From Bifidobacterium bohemicum DSM 22767 (GTDB taxonomy: Bacteria; Actinomycetota; Actinomycetes; Actinomycetales; Bifidobacteriaceae), in NCBI RefSeq assembly GCF_000741525.1, contig NZ_JGYP01000004.1, forward strand, positions 90,676-154,675: a stretch of 64,000 nucleotides of DNA. The letters are read 5' to 3'. Both the position numbers and the translations under genes were made by a program. Below are positions 21,052 to 30,890 of the stretch, piece by piece; within the stretch, counting starts at the first letter, position 1; every line of letters begins with the position of its first letter. The notes under the pieces are model-generated. The model did no database searches and was not told where the DNA came from. It saw only the letters and a program-made list of their open reading frames with translations.

Positions 21052-23135
21052 GAGCGGTCTCCTTCCGGTTCGGTCTGTGCCACGGTTTCGGAATCGGCAT
21101 GACGTTCGGCGGACGCACTGCCGTTTGTGGTGTCGTCACTTACGCTGGCCTCAAAGGTCTGGCCATCCCTGTTATTCGAATCGTTTAGGGAACTCGGAGC
21201 ACCTGCGTTTTGGACTGCGTCCGTGTCATTCGTCCCGTCCACGCCGCTCACAGCATCCATACCGTCCGTGTTACCGGCACCATCTGCGGCGTTCGATTTC
21301 GCGCGATCGGCGGCACCGTTCATATCAAGCCTTATCAGTTCGGTACCGGCATCCACGGAGTCGGAGGGCCCCACGAAAATCTCCGCCACCGTTCCACCGG
21401 CAGGCGCGTAGACATAATTCTCCATCTTCATGGACTCGAGCACCACCATCAGGTCGCCCTTGGCCACCTCCTGGCCTTGTGCCACATTGACGCGCGTGAC
21501 GATGGCCTGCATGGGCGAGACGATGACACCGGACTTGCCTTGGTCGTCACGTGCCTTCTGCGGGCCGGCCCCCGCGGAAGAGCCACGCAATGGCTGGGTG
21601 GGCCGCCGTGATCCGCGGGCACGCGCCGAACCGGTCAGACTGTCCACGATGTCGCGCGGCACGGTGAGCTTCACCCGTTTGTCGTCCACTTCGATGACGA
21701 ACGAATCCGTCTCCAGTCTGGTCTTGGGGACATCCGCACTCTGCCCGGCCACGGAAGCGGGCTGACCGCCCTCCGCATTGGCGGGTTTGTGGTTGAGATA
21801 CTTGCGCTCAAGCCACTTGGTGTACACGCCGAACGACTCGCCCTCGGCCGTGAAGACGGGATCGTTGAAAATCTGCTCGAACAGGGACTTGGGTGTGGGC
21901 ACACCCTGAAGGTTGAACTCCTTCAACGCACGGCGCGCACGGGCGATCGCCTGCGGGCGGTCGGCCGCGGTGACCACAAGCTTGCCCATCATCGAGTCGA
22001 ACTTCGGGGAGACCACATCGCCCACCTCAACGCCGGAGTCGACGCGGACGCCGGGCCCGGAAGGCCACTCAAGACGCTCGACCGTTCCGGAGGAGGGAAT
22101 CAGGTTCCTGTCCGGATCCTCGCATGTGATGCGCAATTCGAAGGAGTGACCGTGCGTCCGCGTGACCGGGGTCAGATCGCCTCCATCGGCGATGGTGATC
22201 TGCTCGCGAACCAGGTCAAGGCCGGAAACCTGTTCGGAAACGGTGTGCTCGACCTGCAAGCGCGGATTGACCTCGAGGAAGTAGACCTTGTGCTGCTCGG
22301 TGACCATGAACTCGCAGGTGCCCAGTCCCACGTAATCCACGGCAGTGAACAGGCTGCGGGAATAGCGCTCAAGCCGCTCGATCTCGTCGTCGGTCAGATA
22401 GGGGGCCGGAGCCTCCTCGATGAGCTTCTGGTTGCGGCGCTGCACCGAGCAGTCGCGGGTGGAGTAGACCGTGAAGTTGCCGTGGCTGTCGCGGCCTGAC
22501 TGCGTCTCGACATGACGGGCCTTGTCAATGAAACGTTCGACGAAATACTCGTCGAGGTCGCCGCCCTCAAGCGCATCGTGGTTCATGTAGAAGCTGCGCA
22601 GCTCGTCGTCGTTATGAACAAGCGTGATGCCCTTGCCGCCACCGCCGTCGGTGCGCTTCATCATCACCGGGTAGCCGTTGGTCTGCGCGAAGGTGAGCAG
22701 CTCACGCATATCGCTGACCGGATCGGAAAGTCCCGGCACCGGAGGCACGTGGGCGCGCTTGGCCACGCGGCGGGCTGTGATCTTGTCGCCCAGATCGGTC
22801 AGGGCCGTAGGACTTGGGCCAATCCACGTAGCGCCCGCATCAATCACCTTCTGCGCGAAGCTGGGCACCTCGGAAAGGTAGCCGTAGCCGGGATGCACCG
22901 CGTCCGCCCCGGAGCGGCGCAACACATCAATGATGAGATCCTCGTCCATGTAGGAGCGATAGGAATCCCCGCCAAGCAGATAGGCTTCATCGGCCATCTG
23001 TACATATCGGGCGTTGCGGTCTTGTTCGGCATAGACCGCGACGGTGGGAATCCCCATCTCGCAAGCCGTGCGAATCACGCGTAAGGCAATCTCGCCGCGA
23101 TTCGCCACCAGCAGTTTATTGACGTTTCTGACCAT
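21048..23135 (-). CDS. accC: Acetyl/propionyl-CoA carboxylase alpha subunit (biotin carboxylase plus biotin carrier)
   Basis: Carboxylates its own biotin with ATP and bicarbonate. Biotin carboxylase domain about 1-450 (KLLVANRGEIALRV at the start; MMKRTDGGGGKGITLV ATP loop; FLEVNPRLQVEHTVSE), a spacer, then a biotinyl domain with VLESMKMEN (biotinyl lysine in MKM) near residue 575. About 90 residues follow the carrier domain, rich in Asp, Asn, Gly and Ala, an unusual extra tail of unknown role. The ATG at 23135 precedes MVRNVNKLLVANRGE; longer in-frame starts would add a sequence with no family match. The Shine-Dalgarno site is weak. It is first in the accC-accD-fas run, with birA upstream on the same strand. 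Confidence 0.92.
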   Translation of the reverse strand: MVRNVNKLLVANRGEIALRVIRTACEMGIPTVAVYAEQDRNARYVQMADEAYLLGGDSYRSYMDEDLIIDVLRRSGADAVHPGYGYLSEVPSFAQKVIDAGATWIGPSPTALTDLGDKITARRVAKRAHVPPVPGLSDPVSDMRELLTFAQTNGYPVMMKRTDGGGGKGITLVHNDDELRSFYMNHDALEGGDLDEYFVERFIDKARHVETQSGRDSHGNFTVYSTRDCSVQRRNQKLIEEAPAPYLTDDEIERLERYSRSLFTAVDYVGLGTCEFMVTEQHKVYFLEVNPRLQVEHTVSEQVSGLDLVREQITIADGGDLTPVTRTHGHSFELRITCEDPDRNLIPSSGTVERLEWPSGPGVRVDSGVEVGDVVSPKFDSMMGKLVVTAADRPQAIARARRALKEFNLQGVPTPKSLFEQIFNDPVFTAEGESFGVYTKWLERKYLNHKPANAEGGQPASVAGQSADVPKTRLETDSFVIEVDDKRVKLTVPRDIVDSLTGSARARGSRRPTQPLRGSSAGAGPQKARDDQGKSGVIVSPMQAIVTRVNVAQGQEVAKGDLMVVLESMKMENYVYAPAGGTVAEIFVGPSDSVDAGTELIRLDMNGAADRAKSNAADGAGNTDGMDAVSGVDGTNDTDAVQNAGAPSSLNDSNNRDGQTFEASVSDDTTNGSASAERHADSETVAQTEPEGDRS

Positions 23136-23650
23136 AGTACTCAAGTTAACTCGCCAAACCTGCGTTACGTGTCGCGTGTCGTCCACAAAAAACGATGGGT
23201 ACTTTTGTATGCTCCCACAAACAGCGGCCTCCGACGACCGCCGACAAAGCAATGGGCACGATTCGCATCAGCAACACTTTGCCGCAGAACAGAACGATTC
23301 TCACCTCCGTCGCAACTACTCAACACCATACCAAATACGACGCTCGAATCATAGCGGCAATGCTTTTGGCAAATTGTGACGATGCGCACACATAGCCGCA
23401 GTCCGCACCGGAGGCGACCCCCGTCAGAGCGCATTCAAGCTCTCCTTCGCAGGGGCCGTGACGTTGGCGTGCGCTTTCGCCACCGATTTCGGACTGCGCC
23501 GCCGAGCGCGGCGTCGCTGAACCATCCATTACCTCGGAACCGGACAAATTCACGCCACTTCCGCGGATAAGGCCGCGGCTGAAATTACAGCGGGAACAGG
23601 TTCCCGAGCAGCTCGAACGACTGTCGCCAATCTGCCCGCAACAAGGATTC
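23136..23650. other. 515-base gap upstream of accC
   Basis: No gene is supported here. It should hold the promoter and control region of the accC-accD-fas unit. It is more AT-rich around 23300-23390. One weak minus-strand promoter match (TTGCCG, 17 bases, TATTTG) lies near 23330-23360; I do not consider it proven. Confidence 0.4.
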
Positions 23651-24688
23651 TTAGGCCAGAACTCCGACGTCGGCGGTTTTCACGACGTGGCGAGCGCCGG
23701 TCAGCTCATCCTCGACCGTTAGAGAAGCGTCAGAGTTGAGCTCGACAGCCTTTCCGGTCAAGGTCGAGCCATCAGTGAACTTCGCTTCGACCCTGCGGCC
23801 CAGCGTCCAGCAGTTCGCACGGGTTTCGTCGAGCAGACGAGGCAGTTCGGCCTTCGGGGCGGCGGCAAAGGCGACCAAGCGCTTGCGCAGCGAGGCGACC
23901 AAGCGCGAGGCGACCATGTCGCGCACGCGTGCCGCATCGGGCAGCGGGGCGTAGAGCAGCTGCAACGATGTGGAGATGGGGGTAGGCAGCATCTCGACTG
24001 GCAGGCCGAGGTTGATGCCTATGCCGAACATCACGCCGACAGCAGGCTCAATCGAAACCGGCTGCGATAGTTGACGATTTTGCAAAGCCATTGCGTTTGC
24101 GCCTTCGGGCAGCTCGACCAATTCGGCGAGGATGCCACCGAGCTTGTGACCGTCATAGAAGATGTCGTTGGGCCACTTGAGCGTAAGAAGGCCGCTTACA
24201 TCCGAGTCGCCGTCACCGGCGAGCGGCTTGGCGGCGCACTCGCTCAGCGCGCCATTCAAGGCATCCAGCGCGGCGAGACCAGCGGTGATCGTGAACCAGC
24301 CATTGTATTGCGTGTTCGTCACGAGACGCTCGGGCAAGGCAGTGACAAAGGTGACAAGGAACGACGCCCCACCGGCCTTGTCGGCCCACTTGCGACCGAG
24401 ACGACCATGACCCTTCGTCTGCGCGTCGGCACATATCGCGACCATTCGCGCCGATCCGGATTCATCCACGACCCGCAGCTCGCCGGTCGTCAACAGACGC
24501 CGTGCCAGAACGTTCGTGGAATCGATCCCCGCGAGCGCGATGACCTCGTCGGCCGCCTGACCGGTCCTAGGCAGAGCAGGTGTTACCGCCCCGACCTTTG
24601 CGGCAAAGGCGCGATACTGCGCGACCACCTCGGTCAGTGATTGGCGCAGACCGGCCGTTTGCACGTCCTTGTCCTTGATCATATCCAT
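23651..24688 (-). CDS. birA: Biotin-[acetyl-CoA carboxylase] ligase
   Basis: Attaches biotin to the MKM lysine of the carrier domain in the adjacent AccC. Ligase motifs: ADAQTKGHGRLGRKW (the biotinyl-5'-AMP loop GxGRxGR), LTLKWPNDIFYDGHKLGGIL (catalytic lysine), and GIGINL; a small SH3-like C-terminal domain follows. There is no N-terminal helix-turn-helix, so it is not a repressor like E. coli BirA. At 345 residues it has an N-terminal stretch of about 50 residues before the catalytic fold. The ATG at 24688 has no Shine-Dalgarno site but a good -10 seven bases upstream, so the transcript is probably leaderless. It forms a functional group with accC, accD and fas. Confidence 0.92.
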   Translation of the reverse strand: MDMIKDKDVQTAGLRQSLTEVVAQYRAFAAKVGAVTPALPRTGQAADEVIALAGIDSTNVLARRLLTTGELRVVDESGSARMVAICADAQTKGHGRLGRKWADKAGGASFLVTFVTALPERLVTNTQYNGWFTITAGLAALDALNGALSECAAKPLAGDGDSDVSGLLTLKWPNDIFYDGHKLGGILAELVELPEGANAMALQNRQLSQPVSIEPAVGVMFGIGINLGLPVEMLPTPISTSLQLLYAPLPDAARVRDMVASRLVASLRKRLVAFAAAPKAELPRLLDETRANCWTLGRRVEAKFTDGSTLTGKAVELNSDASLTVEDELTGARHVVKTADVGVLA

Positions 24689-24695
24689 GTTGCAG

Positions 24696-24725
24696 ACTTT
24701 AGCATTCGCCGAACGCTCCGCACAA
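24696..24725 (-). promoter_or_regulatory. birA promoter, probably giving a leaderless mRNA
   Basis: Reading the minus strand: TTGTGC, an 18-base spacer, TAAAGT, then seven bases to the birA ATG. Transcription would begin at or next to the start codon, which explains the missing Shine-Dalgarno site. Confidence 0.6.
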
Positions 24726-24866
24726 AACGCACTGCACTCTGGACGGACACGCGCAGCAACTTGAGCAGACTCAGCAGACCTTCGCCAACCGAACCGGAAA
24801 CCACGGCCTTGCTCAGTCAACCCGATGCAACTCCACACAACTTCATGGAACCTCATACAACCCCAG

Positions 24867-24876
24867 CCCCCCCCCC
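24867..24876. repeat. C10 homopolymer tract between birA and the membrane-protein gene
   Basis: Ten consecutive C in the divergent spacer, about 160 bases upstream of the ATG at 25029. An open frame continues upstream of that ATG through the tract, so it is either a non-coding tract or, if a much earlier start is used, lies inside codons of a Pro-rich N-terminus. Confidence 0.8.
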
Positions 24877-25028
24877 AGCCGACTCAAACGGGAACCCGTG
24901 CGATTCAGGGCCTTACGGACTCGGCAACGTCGTATCCCTCACGCCAAGCAGCTCAACATGACCATGCGCGGATTTGCTTGACGGAAGCAGTCCGCGACCG
25001 GTTGACTGGCAACGATAGAATCGAAACC

Positions 25029-27311
25029 ATGACTCCCACGATCAACCACGACCCATCGCCAAGTACAGGCGAAGCGTCCGCACGCGGAGACGAGGCAGAC
25101 GACGAGACCTCACCGCATATCGGCCGAACCGTGGCGGACAGCGACGGCGAGTCTCCTCGCGAACCCTCGGCAGCGACCATGATGAATCAGCCCCGAAACA
25201 CCAACGGGGTCGAGGAGCGCCCCAGAGACGACGCCGGTGCAGAAACAACCAGTCGCAAGGCCGGAAACAGCGCACGCTACTGGATGAGCAGCATTGGGAG
25301 CACACTGCGTTGGGCGCTCGTGACGGCGGCGTGCCTATGGCTTGCACTGTGCACCTCACTGGGGCCGCTGTATCGGCAGTTCCTCAACACGACCACGAAT
25401 CAGATCAACCCCGACGCCGCCACCATCGCGGCCTTCGGACCGATCAATGCCGCGCTGTTCATCGTGGCGTTCATATCTTATTTGGCCATCATCATTGCGC
25501 TTGCACGGCTTGGAAGCGGGCAACGGCTTATACCGCAACCCTTGCGGCGCTGGCGAGACAGGCGGCGCAGTCGGTTCGGGCAACGGCCGACAACCACGGA
25601 ACAAGACACAAACGCCTCTCGCCGTGCACGGATGGCACGCAAACTGCGCCACGGATATGCCAAAACCTCCCGAATCAGCCAACGTGCCGTGCTGGCCTGC
25701 ACGTCCAGCTGGCGCAGACTGGCGCTGGTGCTTTTGATCGGCTGGCTATGGGTGCCGGTCACCCTCGTATCCGCGTTCGGAGCGGACATGCGCAGTCAGT
25801 TTCGCGAATTCAGCTGGGCGTGGAATCAGGCGACGGGGCTCGAACAGCCGTACATCGGGTTTTTCGCGTTCGTTCCGATGGACATCTACCCCACCGCGCA
25901 CTATCTGTGGCCAGCGCACCCCACCTACCTGACCGATCAGCACAACTTTGTGCTGACATTACTATACGGGGCCACAGGAGCGGCATCACGGTATCTGACG
26001 GGAGCCAATGACCTGGGGATCGCGGTGCTGAGCGCAAGTCAGTTCCTTTTCGCGGTATTCTGCATTTCGGCTACCGCCAACCGCTTCTTCAATCGGCCTT
26101 GGATGAACAGCCGGACCGGGCAAACCGAACAAAACAGCCATACAGGCCGAATCACGCAGGAGCGGTCACAACTCGCCCGCAAGGCCATCGGCCCGTGGCC
26201 GCGATTCCTGATTATGGCTTTTCTTCTGACATGCCCACCCGTATTGTTCGCAACGATCAGTCTGACAAAATCGCCGCTGTTCGCATTCGCATTCGCATGG
26301 TGGTTCGGCGTCGGCTACGAACTCAAGGAGACAAGACGTGAATCCTTGCCCCGTAAGAGTTTTGCGGCGCTGATCATATCGACGTGCGTGATGCTCATTT
26401 CAGCGAAATACGCCTGGTACATTATTGTTCTTATGGCGCTGCTTGCCTTCATAACCGACCGGCACCGTTTCATGACCTACCTGATCGGCCTGATCGTGCC
26501 GGCCATCTTGATTCACGGAGGGCTGGCATTGGCAATTCGCAGCGGCGTGATCATCGGGGGCGACCCCATCGAAAGTCACGGCGCACAACTTCAACAAATC
26601 GCACGTATCGCGAAACTTGACCCCGATTCGATTCCTGAAAGCGCACGGCGGGAACTCGCCCCGATTTTCAACCTCGATCAGATGGCGGAGGCGTACTTCC
26701 AGCAGGACGCAGACCCCGTGAAATCCTCGGGCATCCAGTCCAAGCGCGTCAGCTACAAGTGGCGCACCGTCACCGGCGCCGATATGAAACACTTCAACAA
26801 AGCCTGGTTTGAGATCATCAAAGCAAATCCGCGCATCGCGCTCGATGCACTGCTGGCGAAAAGCTACGGTTATTTCGACATTCAGGATCCCCCTTATACC
26901 GACATGACATATTACGTCAATAGCGATCAGATCAAGGCACTGACGGTTGCGATACGCGACTGGCTGCCCGCCTGGCGTAATTCGGTAACCGACCGGACCA
27001 AGCAGCTCAGTCACATGAAGGTGGTGGGTTGGCTGATTCACGGCAACACCTATGTCATTGCCACACTGCTCCTGGGCGCGGCAGAAGTGGTGCTACGGCG
27101 CTGGCGCACCCTGGCGACCCATATGCCTCTGTTGCTTCTGATGGGTGTGATGATTACTTCGCCCGCCAACAATTTTGAACGTCATATGCTGCCTCTGATT
27201 TTCGTTTTCGGATTCGTCTGCCTCACGTTCTGGCTCGAAAGCCCCGCGAGGGTGGACAATGGCCCATCGCAGAGCATGGCATCCGCCATTACGGCTAAGG
27301 TGGAAGCATGA
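25029..27311 (+). CDS. Large polytopic membrane protein, function unknown (DUF6020-like)
   Basis: A 760-residue integral membrane protein. The first 85 residues are hydrophilic and acidic. About nine to eleven hydrophobic segments follow, with a soluble loop near residues 510-640 (KSSGIQSKRVSYKWRTVTGAD...). The text around WNQATGLEQPYIGFFAF and DIYPTAHYLWPAHPTYLTDQHN, then repeated helices and a final pair, resembles DUF6020/GT-C-like membrane proteins of cell-envelope glycan work; this is from memory of the family and no function is proven. An in-frame extension up to 24825 exists, but the ATG at 25029 has TAGAAT seven bases upstream, as in a leaderless start. Its stop overlaps the next gene. 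Confidence 0.75.
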   Translation: MTPTINHDPSPSTGEASARGDEADDETSPHIGRTVADSDGESPREPSAATMMNQPRNTNGVEERPRDDAGAETTSRKAGNSARYWMSSIGSTLRWALVTAACLWLALCTSLGPLYRQFLNTTTNQINPDAATIAAFGPINAALFIVAFISYLAIIIALARLGSGQRLIPQPLRRWRDRRRSRFGQRPTTTEQDTNASRRARMARKLRHGYAKTSRISQRAVLACTSSWRRLALVLLIGWLWVPVTLVSAFGADMRSQFREFSWAWNQATGLEQPYIGFFAFVPMDIYPTAHYLWPAHPTYLTDQHNFVLTLLYGATGAASRYLTGANDLGIAVLSASQFLFAVFCISATANRFFNRPWMNSRTGQTEQNSHTGRITQERSQLARKAIGPWPRFLIMAFLLTCPPVLFATISLTKSPLFAFAFAWWFGVGYELKETRRESLPRKSFAALIISTCVMLISAKYAWYIIVLMALLAFITDRHRFMTYLIGLIVPAILIHGGLALAIRSGVIIGGDPIESHGAQLQQIARIAKLDPDSIPESARRELAPIFNLDQMAEAYFQQDADPVKSSGIQSKRVSYKWRTVTGADMKHFNKAWFEIIKANPRIALDALLAKSYGYFDIQDPPYTDMTYYVNSDQIKALTVAIRDWLPAWRNSVTDRTKQLSHMKVVGWLIHGNTYVIATLLLGAAEVVLRRWRTLATHMPLLLLMGVMITSPANNFERHMLPLIFVFGFVCLTFWLESPARVDNGPSQSMASAITAKVEA

Positions 27312-28186
27312 GCAGACGCGACGACCCCGACTTTCTCGGCCTTGTGGAAGGCGGTGTCCACAGACCAGGCGCGTCCAAGACCGCCACATCCACAACCGAC
27401 GTCTTCAAAGCCGACGATGCCGATCATCCTGTGAATCTCAAGACGATCGAGGACATCACCTTTGAAAGTCTGTCCGACGGACTGACCGACAAGCGAGTCG
27501 TTTCGCTGTTGCACGTCATCGGATGGCCCGACACGTTCAATTGCTTCGCGATCGCGGGCGTGCCCAAAGTCGACGCCGACATCGCCGCGAGAACCATCCG
27601 TCGCAGCGTGCAGGATCTGGGAGGCAGGCACTGCCTGGTGGGCCGCGATAAAAGCGGGTTGACGGTCGCGCTGATAACCGCCGAAAGCGCTGCTACGCCA
27701 GAGGTGACCTGCACCGCCGTAATGCCGGCTTTCGAGAGCGGCCAACCGGTGTGTCTGGGACCGTTGCGACGCAATGTGATCGGGGCGGCATGCACCATTC
27801 ATGCCACGCTCACGACGTTTTGCGCCATGCCGGCCGTACACGTACGGAGCCGCCCCATACGAGCGGACGACCTGCTGCCTGAACGGGCACTGATCGGCGA
27901 CGAAGATGCCATCGACGAGCTCTATCACAACGTCTATCAGAGCCTCGGCACCGGCAGCGACCCCACGCTCGAAACCGTCGAAACGTTCCTGACGTGCGGC
28001 GGCTCGCTTGATCAGACCGGCCGGGAACTCAACGTGCATCCCAACACCGTGCGGTATCGAATCAAACGAGCCACTGAAGCCACCGGCTGGGATGCCGGAG
28101 ACCCAAGGGATGCGTATGTATTGCGCACGGCCATCGCCTTGGGTCGCATCCGGGATGCGGAGGGAAGGAGGCAAACGACCGTTTAG
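27308..28186 (+). CDS. PucR-type transcriptional regulator (C-terminal HTH_30)
   Basis: Likely DNA-binding regulator. The C-terminal 60 residues carry the PucR helix-turn-helix signature: ETVETFLTCGGSLDQTGRELNVHPNTVRYRIKRATEATGWDAGDPRDAYVLRTAIALGR, cited here by its core LNVHPNTVRYRI. The N-terminal 220 residues look like the GGDEF-like CdaR/PucR sensor region with no clear ligand pocket. The ATG overlaps the stop of the membrane-protein gene (ATGA), so the two are translated together. Genes of this kind close to FAS operons suggest, but do not show, control of lipid or envelope synthesis. Nothing in the sequence identifies its target. Confidence 0.8.
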   Translation: MSRRDDPDFLGLVEGGVHRPGASKTATSTTDVFKADDADHPVNLKTIEDITFESLSDGLTDKRVVSLLHVIGWPDTFNCFAIAGVPKVDADIAARTIRRSVQDLGGRHCLVGRDKSGLTVALITAESAATPEVTCTAVMPAFESGQPVCLGPLRRNVIGAACTIHATLTTFCAMPAVHVRSRPIRADDLLPERALIGDEDAIDELYHNVYQSLGTGSDPTLETVETFLTCGGSLDQTGRELNVHPNTVRYRIKRATEATGWDAGDPRDAYVLRTAIALGRIRDAEGRRQTTV

Positions 28187-28282
28187 ACGGCAACCTTGCC
28201 ATACGGTCGTTCCATGTAGACACGCCATGCATTCACATCATATAGCGATGAACGTCGTCGTTCTCACACTCCCGTACAACAA

Positions 28283-28342
28283 GGCGCCGCATCTTCAGCA
28301 ATCATCGGATGAAACCACCCGAAATGCCAGAGATGCGGCGCC
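28283..28342 (-). terminator. Terminator between rplA and the PucR-type gene (convergent)
   Basis: Perfect 12-base arms GGCGCCGCATCT and AGATGCGGCGCC with a 36-base loop. It lies between two convergent genes and could end transcription from either side. On the minus strand the downstream side is TTGTTG, only a poor T tract. Confidence 0.55.
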
Positions 28343-28386
28343 TGTCTATGAACAGTCATTCACATGACTTCACTCAATTCAACCAC

Positions 28387-29079
28387 TCAGGAAAGCAGCG
28401 AGATATCCAGCGGAACGCCGGGACCCATTGTCGAGGTGAGAGTGGCCTTGAGCATGTAGCGACCCTTCACCGTGGAAGGACGCAGACGCTTGATCTCGTC
28501 AGCGACGGCCTGGAAGTTCTCGACCAGTGCCTTGTCGTCGAAGGACCGCTTGCCGACGAGGAAGGACAGGTTGCCGTCCTTGTCGACGCGGAACTCGATC
28601 TTGCCGCCCTTGATGTCGGCCACGGCCTTGGCCACATCCATGGTCACGGTGCCGGTCTTGGGGTTCGGCATGAGGCCACGGGGGCCGAGCACACGACCCA
28701 AACGACCGACCTTGCCCATCATGTCCGGTGTTGCCACCACGGCATCGAAGTCAAGGAAACCACCTTGCACCTTGGCCACCATGTCGTCGTCACCGACCAG
28801 GTCGGCACCGGCTTCTGTGGCTTCGGTTGCCTTGGGGCCGCGCGCGAAGACGAGGACCCTGGCGGTCTTACCGGTGCCATTGGGCAGGTTCACGGTGCCA
28901 CGCACAAGCTGATCGGCCTTACGGGGATCAACACCCAGGCGATACACGGCTTCGATGGTCTCGTCGAAACCACGCTCAGGCATGCTTTTGAGCAGGGCCA
29001 CGGCCTCGGAAACAGTGTACAGGTTGCTGCGATCGACCTTCTCGGACGCTTCGCGATACTTCTTGGAATGCTTCGTCAT
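28387..29079 (-). CDS. rplA: Large ribosomal subunit protein L1
   Basis: Binds 23S rRNA at the L1 stalk and helps release deacylated tRNA. At 230 residues it has the normal length and the family signature near residues 120-140 ([30 protein letters not shown]). In many bacteria L1 also represses its own operon by binding the leader of rplK-rplA. It lies 13 bases after rplK and is transcribed with it. The ATG sits next to GGGGAGCGAAGC, which gives an adequate Shine-Dalgarno site. Confidence 0.97.
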   Translation of the reverse strand: MTKHSKKYREASEKVDRSNLYTVSEAVALLKSMPERGFDETIEAVYRLGVDPRKADQLVRGTVNLPNGTGKTARVLVFARGPKATEATEAGADLVGDDDMVAKVQGGFLDFDAVVATPDMMGKVGRLGRVLGPRGLMPNPKTGTVTMDVAKAVADIKGGKIEFRVDKDGNLSFLVGKRSFDDKALVENFQAVADEIKRLRPSTVKGRYMLKATLTSTMGPGVPLDISLLS

Positions 29080-29092
29080 TGCTTCGCTCCCC

Positions 29093-29524
29093 TCAGCCTT
29101 CGACCGTGATGCCCATAGAACGCGCGGTGCCGGCGATGATCTTCATGCCAGCCTCAATGTCACGCGCGGAAAGATCGGCCATCTTGGTCTCAGCGATTTC
29201 ACGAACCTGGGCCGAAGTGACCGAGCCGACCTTGTGGGTCAACGGGTTGTCGGTGCCCTTCTGAATGCCGGCAGCCTTAAGCAGCAGCGACGAGGCGGGC
29301 GGGGTCTTAAGAATGAAGTCGAAGCTACGATCTTCATAGACGGTGATGATGGCAGGAATAATCTGCCCCATCTTGTCCTTGGTGGCGTCGTTGTAGGCCT
29401 TGCAGAACTCCATGATGTTGACGCCATGAGAGCCGAGCGCAGGACCCAGCGGCGGGGCGGGGTTGGCCTTGCCAGCCTCGCACGTCACCTTGACCACCGA
29501 GGCGACCTTCTTGCTTTTAGCCAT
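29093..29524 (-). CDS. rplK: Large ribosomal subunit protein L11
   Basis: Part of the GTPase-associated centre of the 50S subunit. The 143 residues include [20 protein letters not shown] and the C-terminal rRNA-binding domain. AAAGGAG stands six bases before the ATG. First gene of the rplK-rplA pair; secE and nusG lie upstream, the common bacterial order. Confidence 0.97.
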
Positions 29525-29883
29525 ATTATTGGCTCCTTTTTCTCCGTGCGGTTCTTACGGTCGCCCCGCAGCCGAAGCCGCGTGGTCTCCTCCCGCAACC
29601 GATATTGCTTACGCTGTGTAAGCGGGTCTCCCCTCCAGACACAAGCCTTACCATTATTCCAACCGTGCGGGACAAGGTGCGCCGGAGCTCTCCTTCAACT
29701 CATCCAATTGATATCCAAGGCACGACCAAGAATGTCAGCCATCCTTGTCTGTTGAATTGAATCAATAAGACGAAATTCGAAAATCCGATAGTCTAAAGGC
29801 ACTTGGCATCAATTGAAAGAACTGCGGCCATCGCCAACCCTTATGTATTTTGAAAAAGTGCCGTAACAGGGCACCAACACAAA
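29525..29883. other. Leader and spacer between nusG and rplK
   Basis: No gene. The rplK side has small stems such as GCTTACACAGCGTAAGC near 29600-29620 (minus strand), as expected for an L1-controlled leader. A promoter is likely near 29650-29680 (TTGTCC followed by AT-rich bases), but no -10 stands out. Confidence 0.4.
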
Positions 29884-29915
29884 CGCCGCAGCTTCCAGAA
29901 TCAGAAACCGCGGCG
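29884..29915 (-). terminator. Terminator after nusG
   Basis: On the minus strand CGCCGCGGTTTC pairs with GGAAGCTGCGGCG (two mismatches) and is followed by TTTGTGTT. It lies 22 bases past the nusG stop and separates secE-nusG from rplK-rplA. Confidence 0.65.
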
Positions 29916-29937
29916 CCTAAAAAACAGATGCGACAGG

Positions 29938-30855
29938 TCAGACGACCTTCTCGACCTGGTTGAAGCCCAGCTCGACCGGCGTATCTCGACCGAAAATCGA
30001 AACCAGAACGGTGAGCTTTTGCGTAGTCGGCTCCACGTCGGAGATGGCGCCCGCCATAGTGGCGAATGGGCCTTCGCTAACGGTAACCTGATCGCCGACC
30101 TTGTAGGAAACCTCAACGGTACGCTTTTTGGCGGCCGCAGGCTTGTCACCGGCCTCTTTCAGCGCCTGTGAAGCGATCATAGGAGCCATCATATCGACGA
30201 CTTCCTTGCGGGTAAGCGGCGCGGGCTCCCGGTTCGGGCCGACGAAACCGGTTACGCCTTCCGTCTCGCGGACGATGCGACGTGCGTTCTCGTCCGGCCA
30301 CATGCGGATGAGCACATATCCGGGCACTCGCACACGGGTAAGAACCTTCTTGCCTTTGTCTGTGTGCTTCTCAACCTCTTCGAGCGGAACCTCAATCTGG
30401 AAGATCTTATCTTCGAGGCCAAAGTTCTGCACACGAGACTCGACGTTTGTCTTCACGCGCTTTTCATAGCCGGAGTAGGTGTGAAGCACATACCACTTAC
30501 CCTCCAAACCACGCAGGCTCTTTGAAAACTCACGCACCGCCTTGGCGCCAACGTCATCGGAATCAGCCTCTCCTGGTGTCGAATCAGCGGAATCGGAGGC
30601 TTCGGCATTGCTGGGATCGTCACCTTCGGAAGTCGCCGCGTCGGACGCGGAAGAACCGTTCTCGGCCGAATTATCGGCGATGGCAGAAGCCAGACCGCCC
30701 TCACCGGCTTCAGGTACGGCGATATTCAAATCGTCATCATCTGAAGCCGCAAGAGTTGCATCATTGGACGCGACAACGTCAGCCTGCGCCGATTCACCAT
30801 CATTCGGCAAATCCGGCAAGCCGTCGAGACCTTCAAGATTCACTTCATCTTCCAT
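29938..30855 (-). CDS. nusG: Transcription elongation/antitermination factor NusG
   Basis: Binds RNA polymerase and couples it to the ribosome or Rho. The NGN domain starts near residue 120 ([18 protein letters not shown]) and a KOW domain ends the chain ([33 protein letters not shown] region). Before them are about 115 residues that are nearly all Asp, Ala, Ser, Glu and Gly, giving 305 residues against about 180 for E. coli NusG. Long acidic extensions occur in actinobacterial NusG. ATG at 30855 has AAGGTG eight bases upstream; a GTG three codons earlier lies inside that site. secE is 35 bases upstream. Confidence 0.95.
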   Translation of the reverse strand: MEDEVNLEGLDGLPDLPNDGESAQADVVASNDATLAASDDDDLNIAVPEAGEGGLASAIADNSAENGSSASDAATSEGDDPSNAEASDSADSTPGEADSDDVGAKAVREFSKSLRGLEGKWYVLHTYSGYEKRVKTNVESRVQNFGLEDKIFQIEVPLEEVEKHTDKGKKVLTRVRVPGYVLIRMWPDENARRIVRETEGVTGFVGPNREPAPLTRKEVVDMMAPMIASQALKEAGDKPAAAKKRTVEVSYKVGDQVTVSEGPFATMAGAISDVEPTTQKLTVLVSIFGRDTPVELGFNQVEKVV

Positions 30856-30890
30856 GCCGTTCACACCTTATATTCGTTCGTAGCTACGTA

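Noticed and set aside
24825-25028. Longer start of the membrane protein through the C10 tract
   Set aside because: The extra 68 residues are Pro/Gln-rich with no family match, and the ATG at 25029 has a proper -10 for a leaderless start. The option is kept only as a note to the C10 finding.
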